Made by a program: the position numbers and the translations under genes
Shown here: positions 24,007 through 33,570 of the stretch, piece after piece
Position numbering within the stretch: position 1 is the stretch's first letter
Layout: every line of letters starts with the position of its first letter
DNA from: Acinetobacter sichuanensis
GTDB lineage: Bacteria; Pseudomonadota; Gammaproteobacteria; Pseudomonadales; Moraxellaceae
DNA: 64,000 nt
NCBI RefSeq assembly: GCF_003024515.2
Contig: NZ_PYIX02000015.1
Span: 26,188 to 90,187, forward strand
Direction of reading: 5' to 3'
Notes under the pieces: model-generated
Seen by the model: only the letters and a program-made list of their open reading frames with translations
Databases searched by the model: none
What the model was told of the DNA's origin: nothing

Positions 24007-24627
24007 ATGAAGTTCGAAGTTGACAATTTTACACAGGCATTTCCAAGCTCCTTAATATCAGACACTGAAAAAATCGTGTCTTATTTGCAAAATAAAAGGC
24101 ATGCATTTTATTCCAATCATAGTTTTCAAATTTTATTGCAACAGGAAACCATTCAAATTCCTGTCCGTACTTATTTAAATGTGCCTGCAAATAAGCAATT
24201 CAGTAACTTCCCTCTAACTCAACAACAAATGCTGCGTTGCATTTACACCCGACATCATGATGGATTCATTCGACAGTCTATGTTGCAGGCGTTATTGGAA
24301 CATCCATTGGACTATTTTGTTTTCCCATATTTATTTCAGTTGATGGGAGAATATGTTGTAGAAATTTTAGAGATCATTGAGCCTCATTTAAATCAAAGCA
24401 ACCAAAAACTACTGATTCAGTTTATTTCAGAAAATTCTCGTTATTTTCGGACGATTGAAAGCCGAATTGTCAGTTATTGGAATGAGTACTATCGCTTACA
24501 ATATCCTGATTTTAAAGATTATGTAGGCTATAGAATTTTATTTAAGCTTAAAAATCTCGTTCAAAATAATGGTCATGATTCAAACAAAATGCACCAATTA
24601 AATACTGATCAGGCTGAGCATCTTTAG
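24007..24627 (+). CDS. Hypothetical protein, 206 aa
   Basis: A soluble, mostly helical protein without signal peptide (MKFEVDNFTQAFPSSLISD...), with a run of Leu/Ile/Phe-rich helices at 95-150. No domain recognised. It follows the lipoprotein gene by 10 bp. Its last 80 nt overlap the 3' end of the converging gene 24548-25051, an unusual tail-to-tail overlap. Confidence 0.6.
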   Translation: MKFEVDNFTQAFPSSLISDTEKIVSYLQNKRHAFYSNHSFQILLQQETIQIPVRTYLNVPANKQFSNFPLTQQQMLRCIYTRHHDGFIRQSMLQALLEHPLDYFVFPYLFQLMGEYVVEILEIIEPHLNQSNQKLLIQFISENSRYFRTIESRIVSYWNEYYRLQYPDFKDYVGYRILFKLKNLVQNNGHDSNKMHQLNTDQAEHL

Positions 24628-25051
24628 CATCATATTCAGGTGAAAAATATAAAACCATCTGACTTTTACTGATTTTAATTGCGACATTTTTTAACTTTAG
24701 ATCATGTTTAACTAAATAGTTTACGCATTCCCTATTTAAAATTTTCAAGAACTTACTTAAGGTCATTCTTTTATATTTTTTTAAAATCCAAGGCTGAATC
24801 TTTAAACTTTGGCTGAGTTTAAAGCCATGAAAACCATCGCAATAAATTTGAAAAAGTTGCTTTTCTAAAAAATAAAATTCAATTGTACCAAAACGCCAAA
24901 TCTCGATTTGATTTCCCATATCTCCTTGATCATCAGGGTCTGCAAAATTATGCAATAACCATTCTTGTGTTTGCCCAAGCTCTACAAAATCGAATTTCCC
25001 ATTTAAAATAAAGTCTTTTAAATCAATGTCTATTTTATAATTGAGTTTCAT
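24548..25051 (-). CDS. Hypothetical protein, 167 aa (immunity-protein-like layout)
   Basis: A cytoplasmic protein whose core (GNQIEIWRFGTIEFYFLEKQ, IYCDGFHG) alternates strand-like aromatic segments as seen in small single-domain immunity-type proteins. I cannot name a family. It starts immediately after the stop of the 211-residue UBA-like gene (no gap), so the two form an operon. Its 3' end overlaps the convergent gene by 80 nt. Confidence 0.6.
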   Translation of the reverse strand: MKLNYKIDIDLKDFILNGKFDFVELGQTQEWLLHNFADPDDQGDMGNQIEIWRFGTIEFYFLEKQLFQIYCDGFHGFKLSQSLKIQPWILKKYKRMTLSKFLKILNRECVNYLVKHDLKLKNVAIKISKSQMVLYFSPEYDAKDAQPDQYLIGAFCLNHDHYFERDF

Positions 25052-25684
25052 TTATTGATTTCCATAAACAACTAAATATCTACCAATTTTATTTTTCTCT
25101 TCTAAAACATAAATTAACCGTGTCAAAAATCTTCCTATTTCATCTGTTACAACGTTCAATACTTTGATTTTTGAAATAATTTCTGTGATTACTGCATGAT
25201 CAAAATAATTATCAGAACATTCATCAAAACTTGTTTCCAAATATTTTCTCATAGGATTAAAAATGGGAAATACTGATGCAAAAATATCAACAACATATTC
25301 AAAGTCATATCTCGGAATAAAGTAAGTTCTATTCATAGTACTTTGAATGCGGTCCAAATTTTCATCTTCCGCCCAAATAAAAAACCCTACTTTATCTACA
25401 TATAATGGGTTTTCTTCAATCGTTAATTTAATTGGTCTGTGTATTAAGGCTTCTACTTTGGTGATGACTTTTCCCACATTATATTCATAGGCAACATCAT
25501 GATAATACTCGAAAATTATACTTAAATCGCAACCTGTTTCCTCACAAATCTTTTTAATATTTTCATCATGAAAAGCCTGAATACATTGCTCAACATTTTC
25601 ATCATGTTGTTTCAATAATTTCATTGCTTGCACAAGTGGAATGCTGATTTTGGAACGCAATTCATTGAGTTTTTCTTTATTCAT
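25052..25684 (-). CDS. Hypothetical protein with N-terminal UBA-like segment, 210 aa
   Basis: The N-terminal 45 residues (LRSKISIPLVQAMKLLKQHD, then NVEQCIQAFHDENI) resemble the three-helix UBA fold found at the N-terminus of EF-Ts. The rest, about 160 residues, is acidic and aromatic-rich and not recognised. The ATG at 25684 has TTGAG eight nt upstream and is preferred over the GTG at 25693. It is directly followed by the 167-residue gene, suggesting a functional pair. Confidence 0.6.
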   Translation of the reverse strand: MNKEKLNELRSKISIPLVQAMKLLKQHDENVEQCIQAFHDENIKKICEETGCDLSIIFEYYHDVAYEYNVGKVITKVEALIHRPIKLTIEENPLYVDKVGFFIWAEDENLDRIQSTMNRTYFIPRYDFEYVVDIFASVFPIFNPMRKYLETSFDECSDNYFDHAVITEIISKIKVLNVVTDEIGRFLTRLIYVLEEKNKIGRYLVVYGNQ

Positions 25685-25819
25685 TTTTATCACTCAACTA
25701 TTTATTTTCAGTATTGATACATTAAAATTTTAAAATTGATTTATCTTAAAAGAAACATATTACATAACACCCCACTCCTTAAAATATAAAATAAATCACG
25801 TTAAAAGAAGGGCTAAAAT

Positions 25820-26077
25820 ATGAAATCATTTATCATTTCTTGCTGTACATTATTCATTTTAATCAGTTTAAATGGATGTCAAACTCAATCTATATCCACA
25901 TTATCTACAGATCCTGAAATAATTGAAGTCAAACCTTGTACTGGAAATGATACAGAGGTTTGCCAAGAAATCCCCGACCAAAATCAAATGAACAAAATTA
26001 AACGAACTTATACAGATCAGAAAGGCTGTCAGTATACTGAATATGAAAATGGCTTAACTGATGCAATCTGCCCATAG
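25820..26077 (+). CDS. Small hypothetical lipoprotein, 85 aa
   Basis: A signal peptide with lipobox SLNGC (Cys at residue 20) leads a short mature part containing four further Cys (KPCTGNDTEVC, KGCQYTE, AICP) that could form two disulfides. No family recognised. AAGAAGGG precedes the ATG by about 9 nt. It lies 110 bp upstream of sbcD. Confidence 0.6.
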   Translation: MKSFIISCCTLFILISLNGCQTQSISTLSTDPEIIEVKPCTGNDTEVCQEIPDQNQMNKIKRTYTDQKGCQYTEYENGLTDAICP

Positions 26078-26187
26078 AATGACTGCTCAGTTTAAATGAT
26101 AAAAATGCTTTTATTAAAGTTAAATTGCACCGTCAGACTATGAAAACATGCTAAATTACACATAGCATTTCAAATACTTGAGTTCAC

Positions 26188-27441
26188 ATGACTGTACGCT
26201 TTCTTCATACATCCGACTGGCATTTGGGACAATTTTTTTATAACCATTCCCGTCAGTATGAACATGAGCAATTTTTGGCATGGTTACTTGAGCAAATCAA
26301 AGAAAAACAACCGCATGCTTTATTGATCGCAGGTGATATTTTCGATGTCATCAACCCTGCATCTGCTGCGCAAAAACAACTTTATCAATTCCTTGCAGAT
26401 GCACATGACCTCGCCCCACACATGCAAACTTTGATGATTGCGGGGAATCATGATTCAGGTTATCGTATTGAACAAGTTGAACCTTTACTTGAAAAATACA
26501 ATGCTAAAACTGTCGGTGTGATCCATAAAAATAGTGAAGGTTCAATTGATTTAGACCGACTTCTTATTCCAATTTATGATGAAAATAAAACAATTGTTGC
26601 TTGGTGCTTAGCACTGCCCTTTTTACGCCCTGCTGAAATTACAGGCTTCAATGAACAAACCACCAACAGCCAAAATGCAATTGCCTATTTGCACCAACAA
26701 ATTATTGCAGAAGCGATCAAACGTAAAACACCTGATCAAGCCTTAATTTTGATGTCACATGCACACATGCAAGGTGGCGAAACTTCAGACTCAGAACGCC
26801 CAATTATTATTGGCAATGAAGAAGCACTTTCTACCGCCCTGTTTGATGATGTAATTGATTATATCGCGCTTGGGCATTTACACAAACCGCAAAAAGTTGG
26901 TCAGGAAAATATCCGTTATAGCGGCTCACCAATTCCGCTTTCATTTAGTGAAATAAACTATAAACATCAAGTGGTTGAAGTCACCATTGATCCAACCAAA
27001 AATGACGAATCTCGTTTTAAATTTGAGCCTATTTTTATTCCTCGCAGTGTGCAACTGCATAAAATCAAAGGCGAGCTTAATGACGTTTTTGCCAAACTCA
27101 AAGCCTTGCCAAGTGGTGAAATTGACAATATTGACCATCGTGAATATGTCGATATTGAGTATCATACCGCTGTGCCACCACAACCAAATTTAAGACAACA
27201 ATTTGAAGATGCTTTGCCAAAAGATCGTTATCGTTTGGTGCGAATTTCACGACAATATTTAGCTTCTGAAAAATCGAACAGTGAACAATCACAAATCAGT
27301 TTAGAACCACCAACGCCAAAAAAACTCTTTGAACAGATTTGGCAAAAGCAAGGTTATGCCAGTGATGATGCCGTGCTAAAAGACTTTTTAAGCCTCGTAC
27401 AAGAAGCTGAAAAATCACTTGAAAATGAGCATGAAGCATAA
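26188..27441 (+). CDS. sbcD: Exonuclease subunit SbcD
   Basis: A 417-residue metallophosphoesterase nuclease subunit with the canonical motifs in order: SDWHLGQ (Asp/His, about 9-15), GDIFD (about 48), GNHDSG (about 89), MSHAHMQGG (about 191) and GHLHKPQ (about 230). With SbcC it forms the Mre11-Rad50-type complex that opens hairpins and degrades DNA ends. sbcC starts 9 bp after its stop, so this is a two-gene operon. Confidence 0.95.
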   Translation: MTVRFLHTSDWHLGQFFYNHSRQYEHEQFLAWLLEQIKEKQPHALLIAGDIFDVINPASAAQKQLYQFLADAHDLAPHMQTLMIAGNHDSGYRIEQVEPLLEKYNAKTVGVIHKNSEGSIDLDRLLIPIYDENKTIVAWCLALPFLRPAEITGFNEQTTNSQNAIAYLHQQIIAEAIKRKTPDQALILMSHAHMQGGETSDSERPIIIGNEEALSTALFDDVIDYIALGHLHKPQKVGQENIRYSGSPIPLSFSEINYKHQVVEVTIDPTKNDESRFKFEPIFIPRSVQLHKIKGELNDVFAKLKALPSGEIDNIDHREYVDIEYHTAVPPQPNLRQQFEDALPKDRYRLVRISRQYLASEKSNSEQSQISLEPPTPKKLFEQIWQKQGYASDDAVLKDFLSLVQEAEKSLENEHEA

Positions 27442-27450
27442 GGATTTGTC

Positions 27451-30400
27451 ATGAAAATTTTATCTATACGTATAAAAAATTTGGCATCTCTTGCAGGTGA
27501 ACATTTTATTGATTTTGAATCCGAACCTTTGGCTTCCGCAGGTCTAGTTGCCATTGTCGGAAAAACTGGTGCAGGTAAATCGACCATTTTAGATGCCATG
27601 TGCCTTGCACTTTTTAATAAAATTCCGCGTTTAAAAGACAGTGATGGTAAGTTGCAAGATGTTGATGGCACAGAACTTTTAACCAATTCCCCTCTGACCG
27701 TATTACGACGTGGCACGGCACATGGTTTTGCTGAACTAACTTTTGTCGCTCAGGATCAAAAGCATTATTTAGCCCGTTGGGAACTGAAACGTTCACGTGA
27801 AAAAGCAGATGGAAAGCTGCAAAGTGTACAACGTTATCTAAAATGTTTAACTGATGGCGTGGTGGTTGCAGACAAAGCCAAAGCCGTGGATGCAAGCATT
27901 TTCAAAATCACACAACTGAGCTTTGAACAATTCACACGTGCCGTCTTACTCGCACAATCAGAAGTCACCGCATTTTTAAAAGCACGTGATAATGAACGTG
28001 GTGAATTACTTGAATATTTAACCAATTCTTCAATCTTTGGCAAAATTGGTCAATTGGCTTTTGAACGTACCAAAGCTGTTGCATTCAAACGCAAAGAACT
28101 TGAAAATCTACTCGGTCATATTGAAATTTTATCTGATGATGAAGTGGCTGAATTGACAAATCAATATCAATACGTTGAGGCAGAATATAAAAAAATTGAG
28201 GCTGAAAAAGCTCAACTGAGTTCACAACAACAATGGTTTGAACGTAAACAAAAGTTAGAAAGTGAAATTCTTGCTAAGCAACAATTGGTTGACACGCAAC
28301 TCAAAGCGCAACAAGATTTAGCACCTGAACGTAAGCGTTTACATCGTTTGGAGATATTTTCAAGCATTCGCCCAACTGTATTTCAACAGCAACAATTGCT
28401 GAAAACTGAACAACAACTTGCACCACAGATTCAAAAACAACAACAGCTTTTTGATGCCATTCACAACCAATTTAAAACTGAAAAATCACGTTTTACTCAA
28501 GCCGAAAGTGCATTGACGGAACAGCAAAACTTTGAAAATACCCATCGTGAATCTTTAAGCGAAGTTCGAAAATGTGTGCAGAAACGTGAGTTTTTTGCAG
28601 GTGAATATAAAAAGATCAATACAAAACTGAGTGAATTAGAAACTGCAAAAGCACCACTGCTCACGCAACAACAAACATTAGAACAACAGATTCAACATGC
28701 CGAGCTACAGCAAACAACATTGCATCAACAACTTGCAGAAACTCAGCTATTTTCAAGTTTGGACAAAGGCTTAACTGCGCACACACAACAACTCGGACAA
28801 TTTATTCAGCAATATCAAAATATTGAAAATCAATTAGGGAATGTTGCACAAGCTGAAAGTCGTTTGGCTGAACAAAAAAATCAGTTGGTACAGTTGATTG
28901 AGCAATTTGGCAATATTGAACAACTTGAAACTAAAATTGAACAAGCAAGACGACAACGTGAGTCCAAGATTAATCAACGTAATCAGCTTGATCTTATTCA
29001 ACAGAAACTAATGCAATTTTTAGAATTAAGAACTGAAGCATTTGAATTAGAAAATAAAATCAAGAATTTAAAAATCAATCATATACAACTTGAGAAAAAC
29101 CATAGCACCGCAGATCAAAATTTCCAGTCTGCCAAAAATGAACGTCTAAAACTACAAGACATTTTGCAACAGCAACGTTTGCTTCATACTGAAAATGTTG
29201 AACATTTGCGTGCTAAACTAAAAGAAGGTGAACCATGTTTAGTATGCGGAAGCACATCACATCCATACAAAGTTGATAATTCTGCGGTGTCTAAAGCCCT
29301 GTTTGAATTACAGCAACAACAAGAACAGCAAGCGACAGCCAAAGAACAAGAATATTTTAAAATTTGGCAACAGAGCCAACAAAGTTTAGTTAAATCAACA
29401 ACTGAACAAGAACAGCTAGAAGTAGCTCTTCAACTAAATACAGATAAAGCTATGAATAGCATTCTGAAAGAATTAAACAAACAAAAGCAAAATGCACAAA
29501 TTACTTTTAATTTTGATTTAGGAAGCCCTCAAACTGAAATTACTACAGCATTAAAAAAACTTTTAGAGCAATTTCAAACGGATCTTCAACAGATAGAAAT
29601 ACAGTCTAATCAGTGGATGCAAAGCATTAAACAGCAACAACAACTCGAAAAATCTATTCAACAAACTGAACACTTGATTCAAACTGCACAACATTTACAG
29701 AGCCAAGTTCAAGCGATCTTTGTGTGTTTAAATGATGCCGAAAAAAACTCTTGGCAACAGCAAAGTGTTGTAACAGCGCAACAGATTTTCAATACACTTT
29801 CACAACGTATTCAGCAACTTGAGCAACTCGCACAACAAAGCAAACAGCTTGATCTTCAAAATCAACAACTCAAGACACTCTTACTCAATGTTGAAAATGT
29901 GTCACAACAGATTGATAATACAGCACAAAATCTGAATGAGATTAAAGTCCAAGGTCAAAAAGTCACTGAAACTGCGGTTCAACTAATTCAACAGATGACA
30001 GGCTTAAGCGATGTCAAACCAAATGAATGGCTGCTTCAATATGATCAGGCATGTCAGCAGAATCAAAATCTGTATCAGCAGTTAAAACAAAGTTTTGAGC
30101 AACTTCGTCAACAATTTGAACAAGAAAAAAGTGTATTGGAACAACTCAAAGCACAACAACAACAAAATCAAGATCATATTCAACAAAGTGACCAAGAAAT
30201 CCAAAAATGGCTCACTGAACATACAGTTTTTAATGTGGATGATTTAGCGCAATTGGCACTGATCAGCCCTGCTCAAGAACAGCAAATCCGTCAGCAACTG
30301 CAAAATGCTGAACGCTTGTTGAATGAAGTCAATTCCGCATTAAAAACTATGCAAGAACAACGGACTGAACATGCCAAACATCAGCCTGAAAATGAGCTGA

Positions 30401-31056
30401 TACAACTACAGCAATTGATTGAAGAAAATGCTGAAAGTTTAAAATCGCAATTGGATGTTCGAGATCAACTCAAACTGAAGCTTGAATTGCATCAACAGAA
30501 TGTGGCTAAGCAAAAACAATTTGCGGATCAAATCCAAGAAGTACAACAAGAAGAACATCGTTGGGGCAAAATTTCAGGCTTAATGGGCGATGCCACAGGT
30601 AAAAAATTCCGTGATTATGCACAGCAATATAATTTGGATATTTTACTTGAACACGCCAACCAACAATTGGCGATGCTATCACAGCGTTATACCTTAAAAC
30701 GTTTGGACAATTCACTAAGTCTGGCAATTATCGACCATGATATGGACGGCGAAACCCGTTCTGTAGCGTCACTTTCTGGTGGTGAGTCCTTCCTAACCGC
30801 CCTTGCCTTATCTTTGGCGATTGCCAATATGGCATCAGGTTCCATGAAAATAGAATCACTGTTTATTGATGAAGGTTTTGGCACACTCGATGCTTCATCA
30901 CTGCATATGGTCATGAATGCACTCGATCAACTGCAAAATCAGGGACGTAAAGTGGTGCTCATTTCGCATATACAGGACATGCATGAACGAATTCCTGTGC
31001 AGATTCAAGTCAAGCCCTTAGGCGCAGGTGCGAGTATGATTGAGGTGGTCAGTTAA
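27451..31056 (+). CDS. sbcC: Exonuclease subunit SbcC (Rad50-like ATPase)
   Basis: A 1201-residue SMC-like protein with Walker A GKTGAGKST (37-45), long coiled coils very rich in Gln, a zinc hook C596-L-V-C599 in the middle, and the ABC signature LSGGES near residue 1107 followed by Walker B LFIDEGFGTLD. The ATP-driven partner of SbcD in processing hairpins and blocked ends. The high Gln content is usual for this genus. A clear terminator follows at 31060. Confidence 0.95.
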   Translation: MKILSIRIKNLASLAGEHFIDFESEPLASAGLVAIVGKTGAGKSTILDAMCLALFNKIPRLKDSDGKLQDVDGTELLTNSPLTVLRRGTAHGFAELTFVAQDQKHYLARWELKRSREKADGKLQSVQRYLKCLTDGVVVADKAKAVDASIFKITQLSFEQFTRAVLLAQSEVTAFLKARDNERGELLEYLTNSSIFGKIGQLAFERTKAVAFKRKELENLLGHIEILSDDEVAELTNQYQYVEAEYKKIEAEKAQLSSQQQWFERKQKLESEILAKQQLVDTQLKAQQDLAPERKRLHRLEIFSSIRPTVFQQQQLLKTEQQLAPQIQKQQQLFDAIHNQFKTEKSRFTQAESALTEQQNFENTHRESLSEVRKCVQKREFFAGEYKKINTKLSELETAKAPLLTQQQTLEQQIQHAELQQTTLHQQLAETQLFSSLDKGLTAHTQQLGQFIQQYQNIENQLGNVAQAESRLAEQKNQLVQLIEQFGNIEQLETKIEQARRQRESKINQRNQLDLIQQKLMQFLELRTEAFELENKIKNLKINHIQLEKNHSTADQNFQSAKNERLKLQDILQQQRLLHTENVEHLRAKLKEGEPCLVCGSTSHPYKVDNSAVSKALFELQQQQEQQATAKEQEYFKIWQQSQQSLVKSTTEQEQLEVALQLNTDKAMNSILKELNKQKQNAQITFNFDLGSPQTEITTALKKLLEQFQTDLQQIEIQSNQWMQSIKQQQQLEKSIQQTEHLIQTAQHLQSQVQAIFVCLNDAEKNSWQQQSVVTAQQIFNTLSQRIQQLEQLAQQSKQLDLQNQQLKTLLLNVENVSQQIDNTAQNLNEIKVQGQKVTETAVQLIQQMTGLSDVKPNEWLLQYDQACQQNQNLYQQLKQSFEQLRQQFEQEKSVLEQLKAQQQQNQDHIQQSDQEIQKWLTEHTVFNVDDLAQLALISPAQEQQIRQQLQNAERLLNEVNSALKTMQEQRTEHAKHQPENELIQLQQLIEENAESLKSQLDVRDQLKLKLELHQQNVAKQKQFADQIQEVQQEEHRWGKISGLMGDATGKKFRDYAQQYNLDILLEHANQQLAMLSQRYTLKRLDNSLSLAIIDHDMDGETRSVASLSGGESFLTALALSLAIANMASGSMKIESLFIDEGFGTLDASSLHMVMNALDQLQNQGRKVVLISHIQDMHERIPVQIQVKPLGAGASMIEVVS

Positions 31057-31059
31057 AAA

Positions 31060-31082
31060 AATGGTAGCTTCACGCTACCATT
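31060..31082 (+). terminator. Terminator after sbcC
   Basis: AATGGTAGC pairs with GCTACCATT around TTCAC, 4 bp after the stop; flanking A- and T-rich tracts also allow function for the convergent gene. Confidence 0.8.
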
Positions 31083-31118
31083 CATTTTTGAATGAAATCA
31101 ACATGTAACGCTTTACAC

Positions 31119-31514
31119 TTAGTGCAATGCTTTCTTCGCTTTTTGGCATAAGTCAGTTGCATGTTCGACTTCAGTTTTATAGTTTTCAACAGTTTCATCA
31201 AAACTCATTGCCGCAGCAAAGCTACTCTCATTGAATTGTTTTTTATATTTTTCATTATTTTTTAAAATAGTCACCATATTTTCATAACCCACACAAATTG
31301 GAAACCAAACCTCAGGACTTTCATCAGGCTTTGCCTGCCAATTTTCTATTTTTTTCTCCAGCTCTGTCAAAGTTATTTCATAATTTTTAATAAAATCATT
31401 GGCTGTAGCCTGAGTCGCTATTGTATTTTTAAATGAGTCCTCATAGGCATTTGCAAATACATAGGTCGAGTTTAAACTTAATAAACTCAAAATAATCATG
31501 ATATTTTTTTTCAT
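31119..31514 (-). CDS. Hypothetical periplasmic protein, 131 aa
   Basis: It starts at the ATG at 31514, which has AGAGAG just upstream and yields a clean signal peptide (MKKNIMIILSLLSLNSTYVFA). The mature part is a helical, acidic domain of about 110 residues with two Cys (PICVGYENM and DLCQKAKK) that could be linked. No family recognised. It is separated from the lipoprotein gene upstream by about 75 bp and may share its transcript. Confidence 0.65.
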   Translation of the reverse strand: MKKNIMIILSLLSLNSTYVFANAYEDSFKNTIATQATANDFIKNYEITLTELEKKIENWQAKPDESPEVWFPICVGYENMVTILKNNEKYKKQFNESSFAAAMSFDETVENYKTEVEHATDLCQKAKKALH

Positions 31515-31590
31515 AAAGCTCTCTTTTTTATTACATTTATCGTTAAAAGGCATTTTATTTCATCACAAAACACCTTAAAAATGTGATTAT

Positions 31591-32355
31591 TTAATTTTTA
31601 TCTGCTGGAAAAGCATTGGGTGGTGGCGCATATTTATTGATAGCTTTAGCCTCATCTTCAGGAACTTTAAGTTCATACACAACCGTACCAATTACACCTG
31701 CATTATAAATTGAACCATGATCTGAGTTTGCAGCATAAGATTCTTCAGGTTTGCTAAACGTAAAAGAAGCAACTGCATCAGCACTTTTTCTGAAACCTTC
31801 AATGGTTAAAGTATCATGTGCGTGTAGAACATAACCTGAGTTTGAACGTGAAGCCTCACGACCATTAATCACATCTACCCCATCAACACTTGTGACAATT
31901 TCAAAGGTTTTGCTGGTGTTATTTTCATAATGTAACTGATAACTTTGACCTTCTCTACCTGCTAAATAATAATTTTTCCCAACACGATATAAAGGAATGG
32001 GATCTCCACGATCATCAATGATCGTAAAACTAACTTTTCCACCTGCAACAGAAATTCCCTGAATAGCTTTGCCTTCATATTGTTTATCGGCATATTGGAC
32101 TTGCGTTTCAGCTATTGGCGTATTGGATTTACGTTCATAATCCACTTCAGTAACAGATGAGTTAATATCATCACCCCATTTTGTGCCTAGTTTTTCATCC
32201 ATTGCAACATCATTATTTGCAGCAGTTGCAGCAGCATCTGCACTAGTTGCTTCAGCATGATTTGAGGATTGAGGTGAGTTTTCCTCTGCTTTTTTCGCAC
32301 AAGCAGCAAGAAATATACAAAATATAATATAGAGCAAAATCTTTATTTTTTTCAT
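31591..32355 (-). CDS. Lipoprotein, downstream member of a tandem paralogous pair
   Basis: A 254-residue lipoprotein: signal peptide and lipobox LAAC (Cys about residue 19), an Ala/Ser/Asn-rich linker, then a conserved domain of about 180 residues beginning LGTKWGDD and holding the blocks YADKQYEG, YLAGREGQSYQLHYEN, VTSVDGVDVINGREAS, and GVIGTVVYEL. The ATG at 32355 has AGGTAAC upstream and is chosen over an upstream in-frame start at 32412. It is clearly a paralogue of the next gene upstream (32573-33331). Function unknown; an envelope location is expected. Confidence 0.75.
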   Translation of the reverse strand: MKKIKILLYIIFCIFLAACAKKAEENSPQSSNHAEATSADAAATAANNDVAMDEKLGTKWGDDINSSVTEVDYERKSNTPIAETQVQYADKQYEGKAIQGISVAGGKVSFTIIDDRGDPIPLYRVGKNYYLAGREGQSYQLHYENNTSKTFEIVTSVDGVDVINGREASRSNSGYVLHAHDTLTIEGFRKSADAVASFTFSKPEESYAANSDHGSIYNAGVIGTVVYELKVPEDEAKAINKYAPPPNAFPADKN

Positions 32356-32572
32356 TTTGTTACCTATTTTTAGATATGTGTGAGCAACCCATTTTTTTGA
32401 TACATCCATCATTCATGAAGTATCAAATCATCGGCTGTCTTGGTAACTTAGATTATTATCGCAGTTATCATAACGAGCTTGTATATTTTTGAATATATGA
32501 AAAACTTTATATTATTGTAATAATATAACATCTAAAAATTCACCCTTCTAACAATGTCAGTTTTTAGGATAT

Positions 32573-33331
32573 TCAATCCGCAGGAAATGCGTTAGGTGCA
32601 GGTGCATAATCTCCATTTTGATCTCTTTTCGGAACATATCGTGGTGCTTTTAATTCATAAATAACCGTGCCAATCACTCCTGTATTTTGAATTGAACCAT
32701 GACTTGAGTTTGCAGCATAAGATTGTTCAGGTTGACTAAAAGTAAATGATGCAACTGAATGATTACTTTTTCTAAAACCTTCAATAGAAATTGAACTATA
32801 AGGATGCAATACATAACCTGCATTTTTTCGAGATGCCTGACGTCCATTCAAAACATCTAAACCATCTACACTTGCCACGACTTCAAAGGTTTGGGCACTA
32901 CTATTATGATAACGTAATTGATAACTTTGCCCATTTTGACCCGATAAAAAATAACGTTGCCCTTCTCTATATAAGGCTAAGTTTCGTCCTTGATCATCTA
33001 ATATCGAAAAACTAATTTTTCCAGAGGCTAATGAAATACTGTTTATACCACGCCCTGAAAATTGTTTATCTGCATAACGTATTTGTGTTTCATCCACAGG
33101 CTGCTGAGATAATCTTTTTAAATCTACAGCTTGAACATAAGAACTAACATCATCGCCCCATTTTGTTCCTAATTGTTGACTCCCACTGACTCGGTTGTCT
33201 TTGCTTTCTGCCTGAATTGCTTGAGGTGCATATTCTGCACGGCTTGTTTGCTTTTGCTGAATAGGTTGAGAACTACAAGCCGCTAGTCCTGCAAGTAAAA
33301 GTAAAGAAAGTAAATAGTGTAGCTTCATCAT
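32573..33331 (-). CDS. Lipoprotein, upstream member of the tandem paralogous pair
   Basis: A 252-residue lipoprotein (lipobox LAAC, Cys about residue 19) with the same domain as the preceding entry: LGTKWGDD, YADKQFSGRG, FLSGQNGQSYQLRYHN, VASVDGLDVLNGRQAS, GFRKSNHSVASFTF and GVIGTVIYEL, ending in APAPNAFPAD. The two copies align along nearly the whole mature length. They differ mainly in the linker after the lipobox. The intergenic gap of 217 bp suggests each has its own promoter. Confidence 0.75.
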   Translation of the reverse strand: MMKLHYLLSLLLLAGLAACSSQPIQQKQTSRAEYAPQAIQAESKDNRVSGSQQLGTKWGDDVSSYVQAVDLKRLSQQPVDETQIRYADKQFSGRGINSISLASGKISFSILDDQGRNLALYREGQRYFLSGQNGQSYQLRYHNSSAQTFEVVASVDGLDVLNGRQASRKNAGYVLHPYSSISIEGFRKSNHSVASFTFSQPEQSYAANSSHGSIQNTGVIGTVIYELKAPRYVPKRDQNGDYAPAPNAFPAD

Positions 33332-33570
33332 CTATAATCCTTATCATTTGATTTACTGAGGTTACATACTTCAAAGAAAGATATTTTTTAAACTGTTTTA
33401 AAGTGATCTAGCCAAGTCCTATATCAACAATCGTTTTAATTTCACGATGAAAGAACTAATGAACCTCAGTATAACCTGATGAGAAACGATGATTTTGTAG
33501 TCATTTGTAGAGTAAATTTTAAAAATGACTCACACTATTTACCCACTTTTTAAAATACTTAGCTTGGCTT

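Noticed and set aside
28200..30500. Gln-rich repeats in sbcC considered as a repeat expansion or special domain
   Set aside because: They are the normal coiled-coil arms of SbcC; Gln richness fits Acinetobacter composition and no exact tandem repeat is seen.
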